From positions 1 to 25,749 of the forward strand of contig JALHHV010000003.1 of NCBI GenBank assembly GCA_022837365.1: a stretch of 25,749 nt of DNA, read 5' to 3'. The notes beneath the pieces are model-generated. The model saw nothing but the letters and a program-made list of their open reading frames with translations. It searched no databases and was not told the origin of the DNA. This document shows positions 7,771-14,824 of this stretch, in pieces; positions within the stretch are counted from its first letter, which is position 1, and every line of letters begins with the position of its first letter. The position numbers and the translations under genes were made by a program. This DNA comes from Desulfovibrio sp. GTDB taxonomy: Bacteria > Desulfobacterota > Desulfovibrionia > Desulfovibrionales > Desulfovibrionaceae.

Positions 7771-8985
7771 CTAGCCCTTGCCGTTCAGCACGGCAACCGT
7801 GGTCTGGGCGATTTCCAGTTCCTCGTTGGTGGGCACCACCAGCACGGGCACGCGCTGGCCGGGCTTGCCGATGTGGCGCGCCTCGCCCGAGCGCTTGGCG
7901 TTGACCGCCTCGTCGATGTCGATGCCCAGGATGTCCATGTCCTTGCACACCGCGGCGCGCAGCAGGTCGTCGTTCTCGCCGATGCCGGCGGTGAACACCA
8001 CGGCGTCCAGGCGGCCCACCACGGCGGCGAAGGCGCCGATGTACTTGCGGATGCGGTAGACGAACATCTCGAAGGCCAGTTCCGCCATCTCGTCGCCCTT
8101 TTCACGGGCGGCGTGGATGTCGCGCATGTCGTTCATGCCGCAGATGCCCTTCAGGCCGCTCTGCTTGTTCATCACGGTGTCGATTTCGGCGCCGGACCAG
8201 CCCTTCTTTTCCATCAGGAAGGGGACCAGCGCGGGGTCGATGTCGCCGCAGCGGGTGCCCATCATCAGACCTTCCAGCGGGGTGATGCCCATGGTGGTGT
8301 CCACGCACTTGCCGTTCTTCACGGCGGCCATGGAGCACCCGTTGCCGAGGTGGCAGGTGATGATGTTCAGCTCGTCCAGCGGCTTGTTCAGGAACTGCGC
8401 CGTCTTCTTGGTGATGTAGCGGTGCGAGGTGCCGTGGAAGCCGTAGCGGCGGATGCGTAGCGTCTTGTACAGGTCGTAGGGCAGCGGGTAGAGATACGCC
8501 TTCTTGGGCATGGTCTGGTGGAACTCGGTGTCGAACACGCCCACGGACGGCGCATGGGGAAAGAGTTCCTCGGCCACTTCGATGCCCGAGAGGTTGGCCG
8601 GGTTGTGCAGCGGGCCCAGCGGAATGTAGTCGCGGATGATGCCCTTGGCCCATTCGTCGATCCTGACGGACTGCTTGATCTCCTCGCCGCCGAGCAGCAC
8701 GCGGTGACCCACGGCGTAGATTTCTTCCTTGTCGGCGATGACGCCCTTCTCGGCATCGGTGATCAGGTCCACGACCTTGGTCATGCCTACGACATGATCG
8801 GGGAACACCTGCTCGATGACGATCTTGTCCTCGGCGTCCGTGTCGGGCTTGATCTTGTGGGTCAGTTTGCCCATGCCTTCGCCGATGCGCTCGACAAGAC
8901 CGGAGCACAGGGGCTTCTCGGTGGTCATGTCGATGAGCTGGTACTTGATGGACGAGCTGCCGGAGTTGATGACGAGTACATTCAT
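7771..8985 (-). CDS. ackA: Acetate kinase
   Basis: Encodes 404 residues, the usual length for AckA. It transfers phosphate from acetyl phosphate to ADP, giving acetate and ATP, the substrate-level step of lactate oxidation. The start ATG at 8985 (MNVLVINSGSSSIKYQL) has AAAGGAAA upstream. An in-frame extension to 9273 would only translate a repeat element, so I reject it. Visible motifs: phosphate-binding NSGSSSIK at 7-14, VGHRVLLGGE, FDTEFHQTMP, RRYGFHGTSHRYI, HLGNGCSMAAV, MGITPLEGLMMGTRCGDIDP, and ATP-site FTAGIGEND. The gene lies downstream of pta but is separated from it by 311 bp with a repeat element and hairpins, so it may have its own promoter. Confidence 0.97.
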   Translation of the reverse strand: MNVLVINSGSSSIKYQLIDMTTEKPLCSGLVERIGEGMGKLTHKIKPDTDAEDKIVIEQVFPDHVVGMTKVVDLITDAEKGVIADKEEIYAVGHRVLLGGEEIKQSVRIDEWAKGIIRDYIPLGPLHNPANLSGIEVAEELFPHAPSVGVFDTEFHQTMPKKAYLYPLPYDLYKTLRIRRYGFHGTSHRYITKKTAQFLNKPLDELNIITCHLGNGCSMAAVKNGKCVDTTMGITPLEGLMMGTRCGDIDPALVPFLMEKKGWSGAEIDTVMNKQSGLKGICGMNDMRDIHAAREKGDEMAELAFEMFVYRIRKYIGAFAAVVGRLDAVVFTAGIGENDDLLRAAVCKDMDILGIDIDEAVNAKRSGEARHIGKPGQRVPVLVVPTNEELEIAQTTVAVLNGKG

Positions 8986-9010
8986 GCGGGTCGTTTCCTT
9001 TCGGGGTGTG

Positions 9011-9043
9011 GCCCCCCGGGCCGCGTGGGCGGCCCGGAGGGGC
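9011..9043 (-). other. Strong hairpin in the ackA leader
   Basis: A 9-bp perfect core (9016-9024 with 9029-9037, loop GTGG) extends past a bulged A at 9038 by five more pairs (9011-9015 with 9039-9043). It ends about 26 nt upstream of the ackA start codon. It could be a terminator or attenuator that decouples ackA from pta, or a structured leader. The remainder of 9044-9095 is GC-rich with no other clear signal. Confidence 0.45.
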
Positions 9044-9095
9044 GGGTGCCGGGGGGAGTGTGGGCAAGACCCCCCGGCCGGGGTTGAGCGTGACT

Positions 9096-9240
9096 GGGGC
9101 TGTTTCCAAATTGTCCTTTCGCCCGTTGGCGTCGTCAAACTTCGCCTGCCATATCGGTCGAATACGATAAGAGTATACTCCCTCATGGCAGGCTCGTTTT
9201 CCTTGCCAACGAACGAAAACCCTAATTTGGAAACAGCCCC
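9096..9240. repeat. Palindromic MITE/REP-like element, copy 1 (145 bp)
   Basis: Perfect 17-bp terminal inverted repeats (GGGGCTGTTTCCAAATT at 9096-9112 and its complement at 9224-9240). Inner arms also pair: CGTTGGC region with GCCAACG, and GCCTGCCAT (9144-9152) with ATGGCAGGC (9185-9193). The whole element can therefore fold into one long imperfect hairpin with an AT-rich apex (AATACGATAAGAGTATACTC). It is closely similar to the element at 11470-11664, in the same orientation. It encodes no protein of its own, and no target-site duplication is obvious. It occupies most of the pta-ackA gap. Confidence 0.85.
9110..9138 (-). promoter_or_regulatory. Promoter-like sequence inside repeat copy 1, reading toward ackA
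   Basis: TTGACG (9138-9133), 17-base spacer, then GACAAT (9115-9110): five of six and four of six matches to the sigma-70 boxes with ideal spacing. It would start transcription about 115 bp before ackA. Copy 2 has the same arrangement upstream of pta. Pattern evidence only. Confidence 0.3.
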
Positions 9241-9257
9241 TGGTAGATAGGGGCGCT

Positions 9258-9289
9258 CAGGGGCTGTTTCCAATGGGAGACAGCCCCTG
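9258..9289 (-). repeat. Hairpin after pta built from the repeat-element ends
   Basis: Arms CAGGGGCTGTTTCC (9258-9271) and GGAGACAGCCCCTG (9276-9289) pair with one mismatch around AATG. The left arm has the same sequence as the ends of the 145-bp element 17 bp away. It begins 7 bp after the pta stop (9297-9299). It may be a vestige of a third element that lost its interior. It probably also serves as the pta 3' hairpin, although no T-tract follows. Confidence 0.6.
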
Positions 9290-9296
9290 AATCAGA

Positions 9297-11411
9297 CTAG
9301 ATCAGGCCCTTCTCGGCCTGGGCCTGAATGGCGGTGATGGCCACGGTGTTCACGATGTCGGGCACCGTGCAGCCGCGCGACAGGTCGTTGACGGGCTTGT
9401 TCAGGCCCTGCAGCACCGGGCCGATGGCCACGGCCCCGGCGGCGCGCTGCACGGCCTTGTAGGTGTTGTTGCCGGTGTTCAGGTCCGGGAAGATGAACAC
9501 CGTGGCCTGGCCCGCCACCTGGCTGCCGGGCAGCTTGGTGCGCGCCACGTCCATGTCGATGGCGGCGTCGTACTGCAACGGGCCTTCCAGCAGCAGTTCC
9601 GGGGCGCGTTCCTTGGCGATGCGGGTGGCCTCGATGACCTTTTCCACGTCCGCGCCCTTGCCGGACGAGCCGGTGGAGTACGACAGCATGGCCACGCGCG
9701 GCTCGATGCCGAAGATGCGCGCGGTGTGGGCCGAGTTGATGGCGATTTCGGCCAGCTGTTCCGCCGTGGGGTTGGGGTTCACCGCGCAGTCGCCGAAGGC
9801 CAGCACGCGGTCCTTCAGGCACATCAGGAACACGCTGGACACGATGGAGAAGCCGGGCTTGGTCTTGATGAACTCGAACGCCGGGCGGATGGTGTGCGCC
9901 GTGGTGTTGATGGAGCCGGAGACCATGCCCTCGGCGTCGCCCTTGTGCACCATCATGGTGCCGAAGTATGTGACGTCGTTCATGGTGTCGCGGGCGCGTT
10001 CGATGCTGACGCCCTTGTGCTTGCGCAGTTCGAAGTAGGCCTGGGCGTATTCCTCGAACTTGGGCGACAGGTTGGGCTGGATGATCTGCACGCCGTCCAG
10101 GTCGATGCCCAGTTCGCTGACCTTGGCGCCCACCTTGTCGGCGTCGCCCAGCAGGATGATGTCGGCCACCTCGCGCCGGGCCAGGATGTCGGCGGCGCGC
10201 AGGATGCGCTCCTCCACCCCTTCGGGCAGCACGATGCGCATGCGGTTCTGCTTGGCGCGCTCGATGAGGTTGAACTCGAACATCATGGGGGTGATGCGGG
10301 AGGACTTGCGGTTGATCAGGCGGCGGCCCAGTTCCTGGCTGTCCACGCAGCGCTCGAACAGGCCGAGGGCGGTGTTGATCTTGCGGTCGTTGTCCGGCTC
10401 GATCTTGCCGTACAGCTCGTTCAGGGTCTGGATGGTCTTGTAGGTGTGGTCCTTCACCGACAGGATGGGAATGGGCACCCCGGTCCAGCCTTCGATGAGG
10501 CGGTGCACGTTGGGCGCGGGCTGGATGCCGCCGGTCAGCAGCATGCCGGAAATGTCGGGGTAGGCGCCGGAAAGGCGGGTGGCGAGGCCGGTGAGGATGA
10601 TGTCCGAACGGTCGCCGGGGGTGATCACGAGGCAGCCGGGGGTGACGTAGTCGAGGAAGTTGCCGATCTGCATGGCGGCGATGACGTAGTCGTCCACCAG
10701 GGTGTCCATGCGGCCGTGACCGTACAGCACCTGGGCGTTCAGCCACTTCTTCACGTCGCCCATGGTGGGCTTGCCCAGGGTGGGTTCCTCGGGCACCACG
10801 TACACGGCCAGGGGGTTGGAGCAGTTGGCCTTGCACTCCAGGCTGTTGATGACCTCGGCCCGCTCGGCGTCGGTGACCGAGGCGCGGTTGATCACGGCGG
10901 CCACGATGTCCAGCCCCTTCTCGTCCAGCAGGTCGATGGTCAGCTGGGTGGAGGCGATGATTTCGTTGGCGGTCTTCTGCTGGCCGTTGGCCACCACCAT
11001 CACCGGACAGCCGAGGTTGGCGGCGATGTCGGCGTTCAGGTCGAACTCGAAGGCGGCGTCCTTGCCCAGAAAGTCGGTGCCCTCGCAGAGCACGAAGTCG
11101 TAGCTGTCTTCCAGCTGCTTGTACTTCTTCAGGATGTTTTCAAGCAGCGTGGCGTGCTGACCGTTGTTGATCAGTTCCCGGGCGTCCTGCAGCGAGTAGG
11201 CGTAGGTGTGGGCCACGGGCACGTCGAGGTTGAAGTGGGTCAGGATGAGGTTGGTGTCGTGGTCCACCGCTTCCGTCACCGGCCGGTTGATGATGGGGCG
11301 GAAGAAGGCGACCTTGCGGATGTCGCGCAGCAATAGCTGCATCATGCCGAGCACCACGGCGGACTTGCCGCTCTTCGATTCCGTCGCGGTGATGTACAGA
11401 TTGTTGGCCAT
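9297..11411 (-). CDS. pta: Phosphate acetyltransferase, long three-domain type
   Basis: Encodes 704 residues, the length of the long (E. coli-like) Pta. It converts acetyl-CoA plus phosphate to acetyl phosphate and CoA in the cytoplasm, feeding AckA. The ATG at 11411 has GGAG six bases upstream. Domains: N-terminal P-loop AAA_26 fold (YITATESKSGKSAVVLGM, residues 6-23), central DRTGG domain (TPGDRSDIILTGLATRLSG, about 265-285), and C-terminal catalytic PTA_PTB domain from about 375 (RIVLPEGVEERILRAADIL; YFGTMMVHKGDAEGMVSGS; SYSTGSSGKGADVEKV; FPDLNTGNNTYKAVQRAAG). All core motifs look intact. The gene is isolated within the operon by gaps of about 560 bp upstream and 311 bp downstream, each holding one copy of the same repeat element. 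Confidence 0.97.
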   Translation of the reverse strand: MANNLYITATESKSGKSAVVLGMMQLLLRDIRKVAFFRPIINRPVTEAVDHDTNLILTHFNLDVPVAHTYAYSLQDARELINNGQHATLLENILKKYKQLEDSYDFVLCEGTDFLGKDAAFEFDLNADIAANLGCPVMVVANGQQKTANEIIASTQLTIDLLDEKGLDIVAAVINRASVTDAERAEVINSLECKANCSNPLAVYVVPEEPTLGKPTMGDVKKWLNAQVLYGHGRMDTLVDDYVIAAMQIGNFLDYVTPGCLVITPGDRSDIILTGLATRLSGAYPDISGMLLTGGIQPAPNVHRLIEGWTGVPIPILSVKDHTYKTIQTLNELYGKIEPDNDRKINTALGLFERCVDSQELGRRLINRKSSRITPMMFEFNLIERAKQNRMRIVLPEGVEERILRAADILARREVADIILLGDADKVGAKVSELGIDLDGVQIIQPNLSPKFEEYAQAYFELRKHKGVSIERARDTMNDVTYFGTMMVHKGDAEGMVSGSINTTAHTIRPAFEFIKTKPGFSIVSSVFLMCLKDRVLAFGDCAVNPNPTAEQLAEIAINSAHTARIFGIEPRVAMLSYSTGSSGKGADVEKVIEATRIAKERAPELLLEGPLQYDAAIDMDVARTKLPGSQVAGQATVFIFPDLNTGNNTYKAVQRAAGAVAIGPVLQGLNKPVNDLSRGCTVPDIVNTVAITAIQAQAEKGLI

Positions 11412-11469
11412 GCATATCTCCTTGCGTGCCCCGCACCCGGCTGGGGTGCGGCGCTGGCGGGCGCGGTTA

Positions 11470-11664
11470 GGGGCTGTTTCTAAACTGTCTTTTCGCCCGT
11501 TGGCTTCGTCAAACGTCGCCTGTCATTTCGGTCAAATACGATAAGAGTACGCGCTGCGGTCCTCATCCGTAAGGCTCGCAAGCTCGCCAACGGCTGAGGC
11601 ACTCCCTCATGACAGGCTTGTTTTCCTTGCCAACGAACGAAAATCCTAATTTGGAAACAGTCCC
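11470..11664. repeat. Palindromic MITE/REP-like element, copy 2 (195 bp, extended apex)
   Basis: Imperfect 17-bp terminal inverted repeats (11470-11486 and 11648-11664). The inner arm pair is GCCTGTCAT (11518-11526) with ATGACAGGC (11609-11617). It is aligned end to end with the element at 9096-9240, except for about 50 extra bases at the apex (about 11550-11600). Those bases form their own hairpin (CCTCA/TGAGG, CCGT/ACGG, GGC/GCC pairs). The inner arms differ from copy 1 by a paired change (C-G to T-A), so pairing is kept. It lies 59 bp upstream of pta in the same orientation as copy 1. Confidence 0.85.
11484..11512 (-). promoter_or_regulatory. Promoter-like sequence inside repeat copy 2, reading toward pta
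   Basis: TTGACG (11512-11507), 17-base spacer, GACAGT (11489-11484). The layout matches the candidate in copy 1 but with a poorer -10. It would lie about 73 bp upstream of the pta start codon. Weak alone; the interest is that both copies keep it. Confidence 0.22.
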
Positions 11665-11811
11665 TGGGCGTCCGTGGATCATACGGCGGCACGGCCGCCG
11701 GTGGTTCCGGGCCTGGCCCGGTGAGCCAAACGGCCCGCGGAACCATCCGCGGGGCCGGAATCCCCTGACGGGAGGCCGCCGTTCGGCCCCCCGCCGGGGA
11801 ATGATACCAGA

Positions 11812-11964
11812 GCGCGGCGCGGCGTGCGCGCCCGTAAGCAACCATAATAATCCGGAGCACGGCCAGGCCGCGCCCGCTCGTCATGCTATCTGACCCGCGG
11901 CGCGGCGTGCGCGCCCGATCATCAAGTCTATAATCCGGGGCGCGGCCAGGCCGCGCCCCGGATG
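11812..11964. repeat. 83-bp imperfect tandem duplication carrying the glcF 3' hairpin
   Basis: The 21-base GC-rich block GCGGCGCGGCGTGCGCGCCCG occurs at 11814-11834 and again at 11897-11917, exactly 83 bp apart. ATAATCC follows in each copy at the same offset (11847 and 11930), and then a GGCCAGGCCGCGCCC segment. The copy next to glcF keeps a perfect hairpin; the distal copy has lost pairing on one arm. The rest of the gap (11665-11811) is GC-rich, with a TGGTTCCG/CGGAACCA dyad around 11720-11747, and I see no gene in it. Confidence 0.75.
11935..11961 (-). terminator. Perfect 13-bp hairpin behind glcF
   Basis: CCGGGGCGCGGCC (11935-11947) and its exact complement (11949-11961) flank a single A, so the real loop uses the innermost bases. 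It lies 9 bp past the glcF stop. Downstream on the minus strand comes ATTATAGACTTG, modestly T-rich. It is a likely terminator or strong attenuator between the por-glcF part and pta. Confidence 0.65.
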
Positions 11965-11970
11965 TTCGTT

Positions 11971-13263
11971 CTACCGCAGCGAATCCGCGTACAGTTCGAT
12001 GGAGTGCTTCACCGCCACCTTGGCCCCATGCTGCGAGAGCATGTCGGTCATCTGCAGCATGCAGGCGGGACAGCCGGTGGACACCACCTGGGCGCCGGTG
12101 GCCAGGATGTTGTCGCGCTTGCGCTCGCCGATCTGCCTGGACAGGTCGTAGTGGGACAGGTTGAAGCTGCCGCCCGAACCGCAGCAGCGGTCGCTTTCGG
12201 CCATCTCCACCAGTTCGTACTTGGGGTTCATGTTGATCAGCGCGCGCGGCTGGGCCGTGACGCCGAGCGACTTCTTCATGTGGCAGGAATCGTGGAAGGT
12301 CACCTTCACGCCGCCCTTGGCCGGGGCCTCGGGCGCAACGCCCAGCACGTCCACCACGAACTGGTTCACGTCCATGACCTTGTCGTGCAGGGTGCGGATC
12401 TGGTCGCGCATGGCGGCCGGGTAGTCCTCCATGAGCTTGGGCCAGATTTCCTTGATGGTGGCGGTGCAGGTGGCGCACGGGGTCACCAGGTAGTCGAAGC
12501 TGCCCTTGGCGAACAGGTCCAGGTTGATCCTGACCAGCTTGTCGTAGGCCACGCGGTCGCCCGACGAGATGGCGGGGATGCCGCAGCAGGCCTGGCCCTC
12601 GGGCATGTACACGCCCACGCCGTGGTGCTCGAACACCTTCAGGCAGGCTTCGGCCACGCTGACGAACATCTTGTCGCCGAGGCAGCCGGGGAAGAAGGCG
12701 ACGCGCTTGCCGCTCTTGCCCGCCGGGGTGTCCAGCGCCTTGACCTTGCTGTGCAGCGATTCCTTGGCCAGCCCCACGAAGTGGCGGTCGCCGATGACGG
12801 GCGAAAGCACCTTGGAGCAGGAGGAGCCGAGCAACTCGTCCACCTTGGTGGTGAAGATGCCCTGGAACTTGGACCCCAGGTCCAGCAGGGCGTTGAACAG
12901 GGCGGGCTTGGTCAGCATGCCGCGCAGGATGGCCTTCTTGACCGGCGAGAGCCCCATGTAGGTGTTCACGATGACGCGGGCGCGCAGGAAGATGTCCATG
13001 ACCTTGACGCCCGACGGGCAGTTGGCCCCGCACGAGCCGCACAGCAGACACTTGTTCAGCTTTTCCTGAACGCCCGCCGCGTCGTGGATCATTTCCTTGG
13101 CCAGGTTTTCGAGCAGCGCGATCTTGCCGCGCGTCACGTCCGCCTCTTTCATGGTCTCGGCAAACACGGGGCAGACGGCCTGGCACATGCCGCACTTCAT
13201 GCAGCCGACCATCTGGTCGTCCAGCTCCTGAAGCAGCTTGGCGAGTTTGGTAAGGTCTGCCAT
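11971..13263 (-). CDS. glcF: Iron-sulfur subunit of FAD lactate (glycolate oxidase-type) dehydrogenase
   Basis: Encodes 430 residues. A ferredoxin-like N-terminus carries two 4Fe-4S sites: Cys21/24/27/31 (GCMKCGMCQAVCP) and Cys72/75/78/82 (KCLLCGSCGANCP). Two CCG domains follow, as in GlcF and heterodisulfide reductase subunits: FFPGCLGD, QACCGIPAIS and CATC in the first; HDSCHMKK, RCCGSGGSFNLS and TGCPACMLQ in the second. All cysteine motifs are intact, in contrast to the lutB gene of this window. It starts 4 bp after the glcD stop and so is translationally close to it. It passes electrons from the FAD subunit toward membrane or cytoplasmic acceptors. In D. vulgaris the equivalent pair is reported as a D-lactate dehydrogenase (from memory); stereospecificity cannot be read from sequence. 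Confidence 0.92.
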   Translation of the reverse strand: MADLTKLAKLLQELDDQMVGCMKCGMCQAVCPVFAETMKEADVTRGKIALLENLAKEMIHDAAGVQEKLNKCLLCGSCGANCPSGVKVMDIFLRARVIVNTYMGLSPVKKAILRGMLTKPALFNALLDLGSKFQGIFTTKVDELLGSSCSKVLSPVIGDRHFVGLAKESLHSKVKALDTPAGKSGKRVAFFPGCLGDKMFVSVAEACLKVFEHHGVGVYMPEGQACCGIPAISSGDRVAYDKLVRINLDLFAKGSFDYLVTPCATCTATIKEIWPKLMEDYPAAMRDQIRTLHDKVMDVNQFVVDVLGVAPEAPAKGGVKVTFHDSCHMKKSLGVTAQPRALINMNPKYELVEMAESDRCCGSGGSFNLSHYDLSRQIGERKRDNILATGAQVVSTGCPACMLQMTDMLSQHGAKVAVKHSIELYADSLR

Positions 13264-13267
13264 GGCG

Positions 13268-14653
13268 TTAGGCTCCGATGATCTTGCCGGGATTCAGGAT
13301 GTACTTGGGGTCGATGGCGCGCTTCATGTTGCGCGAGAACTCGATGGTGGCCTTGGAGGTTTCCTTTTCCATCCACTTGGACTTGGCCATGCCGATGCCG
13401 TGCTCGCCCGACAGGGTGCCCTGGAGCGAAAGGGCCACGTCGAAGATTTCGTCCACGGCGTGTTCCACGCGCTCGAACTCGTGCTTGTCGCGGCGGTCGC
13501 ACAGGATGGTGGGGTGCAGGTTGCCGTCGCCCGCGTGGCCGAAGGTGCCGATGGAGATGTTGTACTTGGCCGCGATGTCGTTGATGGCCTTGACCATGGC
13601 GGGAATCTTGGAGCGCGGCACGGTGGCGTCTTCCAGCACGGTGGTGGGCTTGGCGCGGGCAAGGGCGGGCAGCGCGTTGCGGCGGGCTTCCCACAGCTTG
13701 AACTTCTCGGCGGCGTCCTTGGCCACCTTGATTTCGGTGGCGCCCACCTTGTTCAGCACCTTTTCCACCTTCTCGGCGTCGTCGGCCACCTGGCCGGGGT
13801 GGCCGTCCACCTCGATGAGCAGGATGGCCTGGGCGTCGCGCGGCAGGCCGGCCTTGGTGAAGTCGTCCACGTAGCGGATGGTGGCCTGGTCCATGAATTC
13901 AAGGGTGCAGGGCACCACATGCGCGGCGATGATGCCCGCAACGGCCTCGGACGCCTTGTTCACGTCGTCGAACACGGCCATCATGGCCTTGGACGCCTGC
14001 GGCGGCGGCACCAGCTTGAGCACGATGTTGCTGAACACGCCAAGGGTGCCTTCGGACGCCACCATCAGCCCGGCCAGGTTGTAGCCGGTGACGCACTTGA
14101 CGGTGCGCGAGCCGGTCTTCACCAGGCCGCCGTTGACGTCGAAAAATTCGATCCCCATCACGTAGTCCTTGGTCACGCCGTACTTCAGGCCGCGCAGGCC
14201 ACCGGCGTTCTCGGCCACGTTGCCGCCCAGGGTGGAGACGGCCTGCGAGCCCGGATCGGGCGGGTAGAACAGGCCGCGCTTGGCCACTTCGGCGGCGAAC
14301 TTGGCGGTGACCACGCCGGGCTCGACCACGGCGTACAGGTCTTCCTCGTTGATCTCGATGATGCGGTTCAGGCTGTTGGTCAGGATGACGATGCCTTCGC
14401 GCGGGTCGGGGATGGTGCCGCCCGAAAGGTTGGTGCCCGCGCCGCGAACGGTGATGGGGTTGCCGTTCTCGTTGCACAGGCGGACGACCTTGCCGAGCTG
14501 CTCGGTGGAGGTGGGCCGCACCACCAGGGAGGGCACCACGGCGTCGAGCACGGCGGAATCGTAGGAGTACGACTGGCGGTCGGCCTCGCTGGTGAACACG
14601 TTGTCCTTGCCGACGACGGCTTCGAATTCCTTGATCAGGGCTGCACTGGGCAT
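13268..14653 (-). CDS. glcD: FAD-binding lactate/glycolate dehydrogenase subunit
   Basis: Encodes 461 residues from ATG 14653 (MPSAALIKEFEAVVG), chosen because CCGGAGGA lies about 9 bases upstream. An in-frame GTG at 14695 has no ribosome site. The N-terminal FAD_binding_4 (PCMH) domain shows VRPTSTEQLGKVV, PITVRGAGTNLSGG, PPDPGSQAVSTLGGNVAENA and VASEGTLGVFSNI. The C-terminal FAD-oxidase domain shows GHAGDGNLHPTIL and LSGEHGIGMAKSKWM, containing the family's metal/substrate His residues. It oxidises a 2-hydroxy acid; next to lactate permease and por the substrate is almost certainly lactate, giving pyruvate. glcF follows after 4 bp. Confidence 0.93.
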   Translation of the reverse strand: MPSAALIKEFEAVVGKDNVFTSEADRQSYSYDSAVLDAVVPSLVVRPTSTEQLGKVVRLCNENGNPITVRGAGTNLSGGTIPDPREGIVILTNSLNRIIEINEEDLYAVVEPGVVTAKFAAEVAKRGLFYPPDPGSQAVSTLGGNVAENAGGLRGLKYGVTKDYVMGIEFFDVNGGLVKTGSRTVKCVTGYNLAGLMVASEGTLGVFSNIVLKLVPPPQASKAMMAVFDDVNKASEAVAGIIAAHVVPCTLEFMDQATIRYVDDFTKAGLPRDAQAILLIEVDGHPGQVADDAEKVEKVLNKVGATEIKVAKDAAEKFKLWEARRNALPALARAKPTTVLEDATVPRSKIPAMVKAINDIAAKYNISIGTFGHAGDGNLHPTILCDRRDKHEFERVEHAVDEIFDVALSLQGTLSGEHGIGMAKSKWMEKETSKATIEFSRNMKRAIDPKYILNPGKIIGA

Positions 14654-14782
14654 GCGGATGGTCCTCCGGGTCAAGCGTTGCTCCGCCTCCGTCACCGGGA
14701 AAGGGCGAGGCGGCGGAAACCTTCATGGAGCGGATGACCCCGCTCCCGTCCTGGCTGTATGTTCAGCCACTCCTCTGTTGAA

Positions 14783-14813
14783 AAGGGGGGCGGAGCGATG
14801 CCCCGCCCCCCTT
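14783..14813 (-). terminator. Rho-independent terminator after the lactate permease gene
   Basis: Eleven-base perfect arms (14783-14793 and 14803-14813, AAGGGGGGCGG and complement) with a 9-base loop are followed on the minus strand by TTTTCAAC. It is 12 bp past the permease stop. This is the best-formed intrinsic terminator in the window. It sits inside the operon, so it likely makes por and permease more abundant than the dehydrogenase genes, or those genes have another promoter in 14654-14782, where I see no convincing one. Confidence 0.8.
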
Positions 14814-14824
14814 GCACCTCGAAA

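Noticed and set aside
6575..7948. Longer version of the DRTGG protein starting inside ackA
   Set aside because: The first ~104 residues are an out-of-frame reading of ackA and a hairpin gap; P-loop-like sequence begins directly after ATG 7636.
9096..9240. Complete insertion sequence
   Set aside because: Only 145 bp, no transposase frame and no clear target-site duplication; at most a non-autonomous element.
8986..9273. N-terminal extension of ackA giving a 500-residue protein (SKLGFSFVGKEN...)
   Set aside because: The extension is translation of the palindromic repeat element and a GC-rich leader; AckA normally begins at the NSGSSSIK region, and ATG 8985 has a ribosome site. Similar peptides appear from the second element copy, showing they are repeat shadows.
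11480..13195. Long minus-strand ORF of 571 codons overlapping glcF
   Set aside because: It is Arg/Gly/Pro/His-rich with no recognisable motif, typical of an out-of-frame shadow in GC-rich DNA; glcF in the other frame has all Fe-S motifs.
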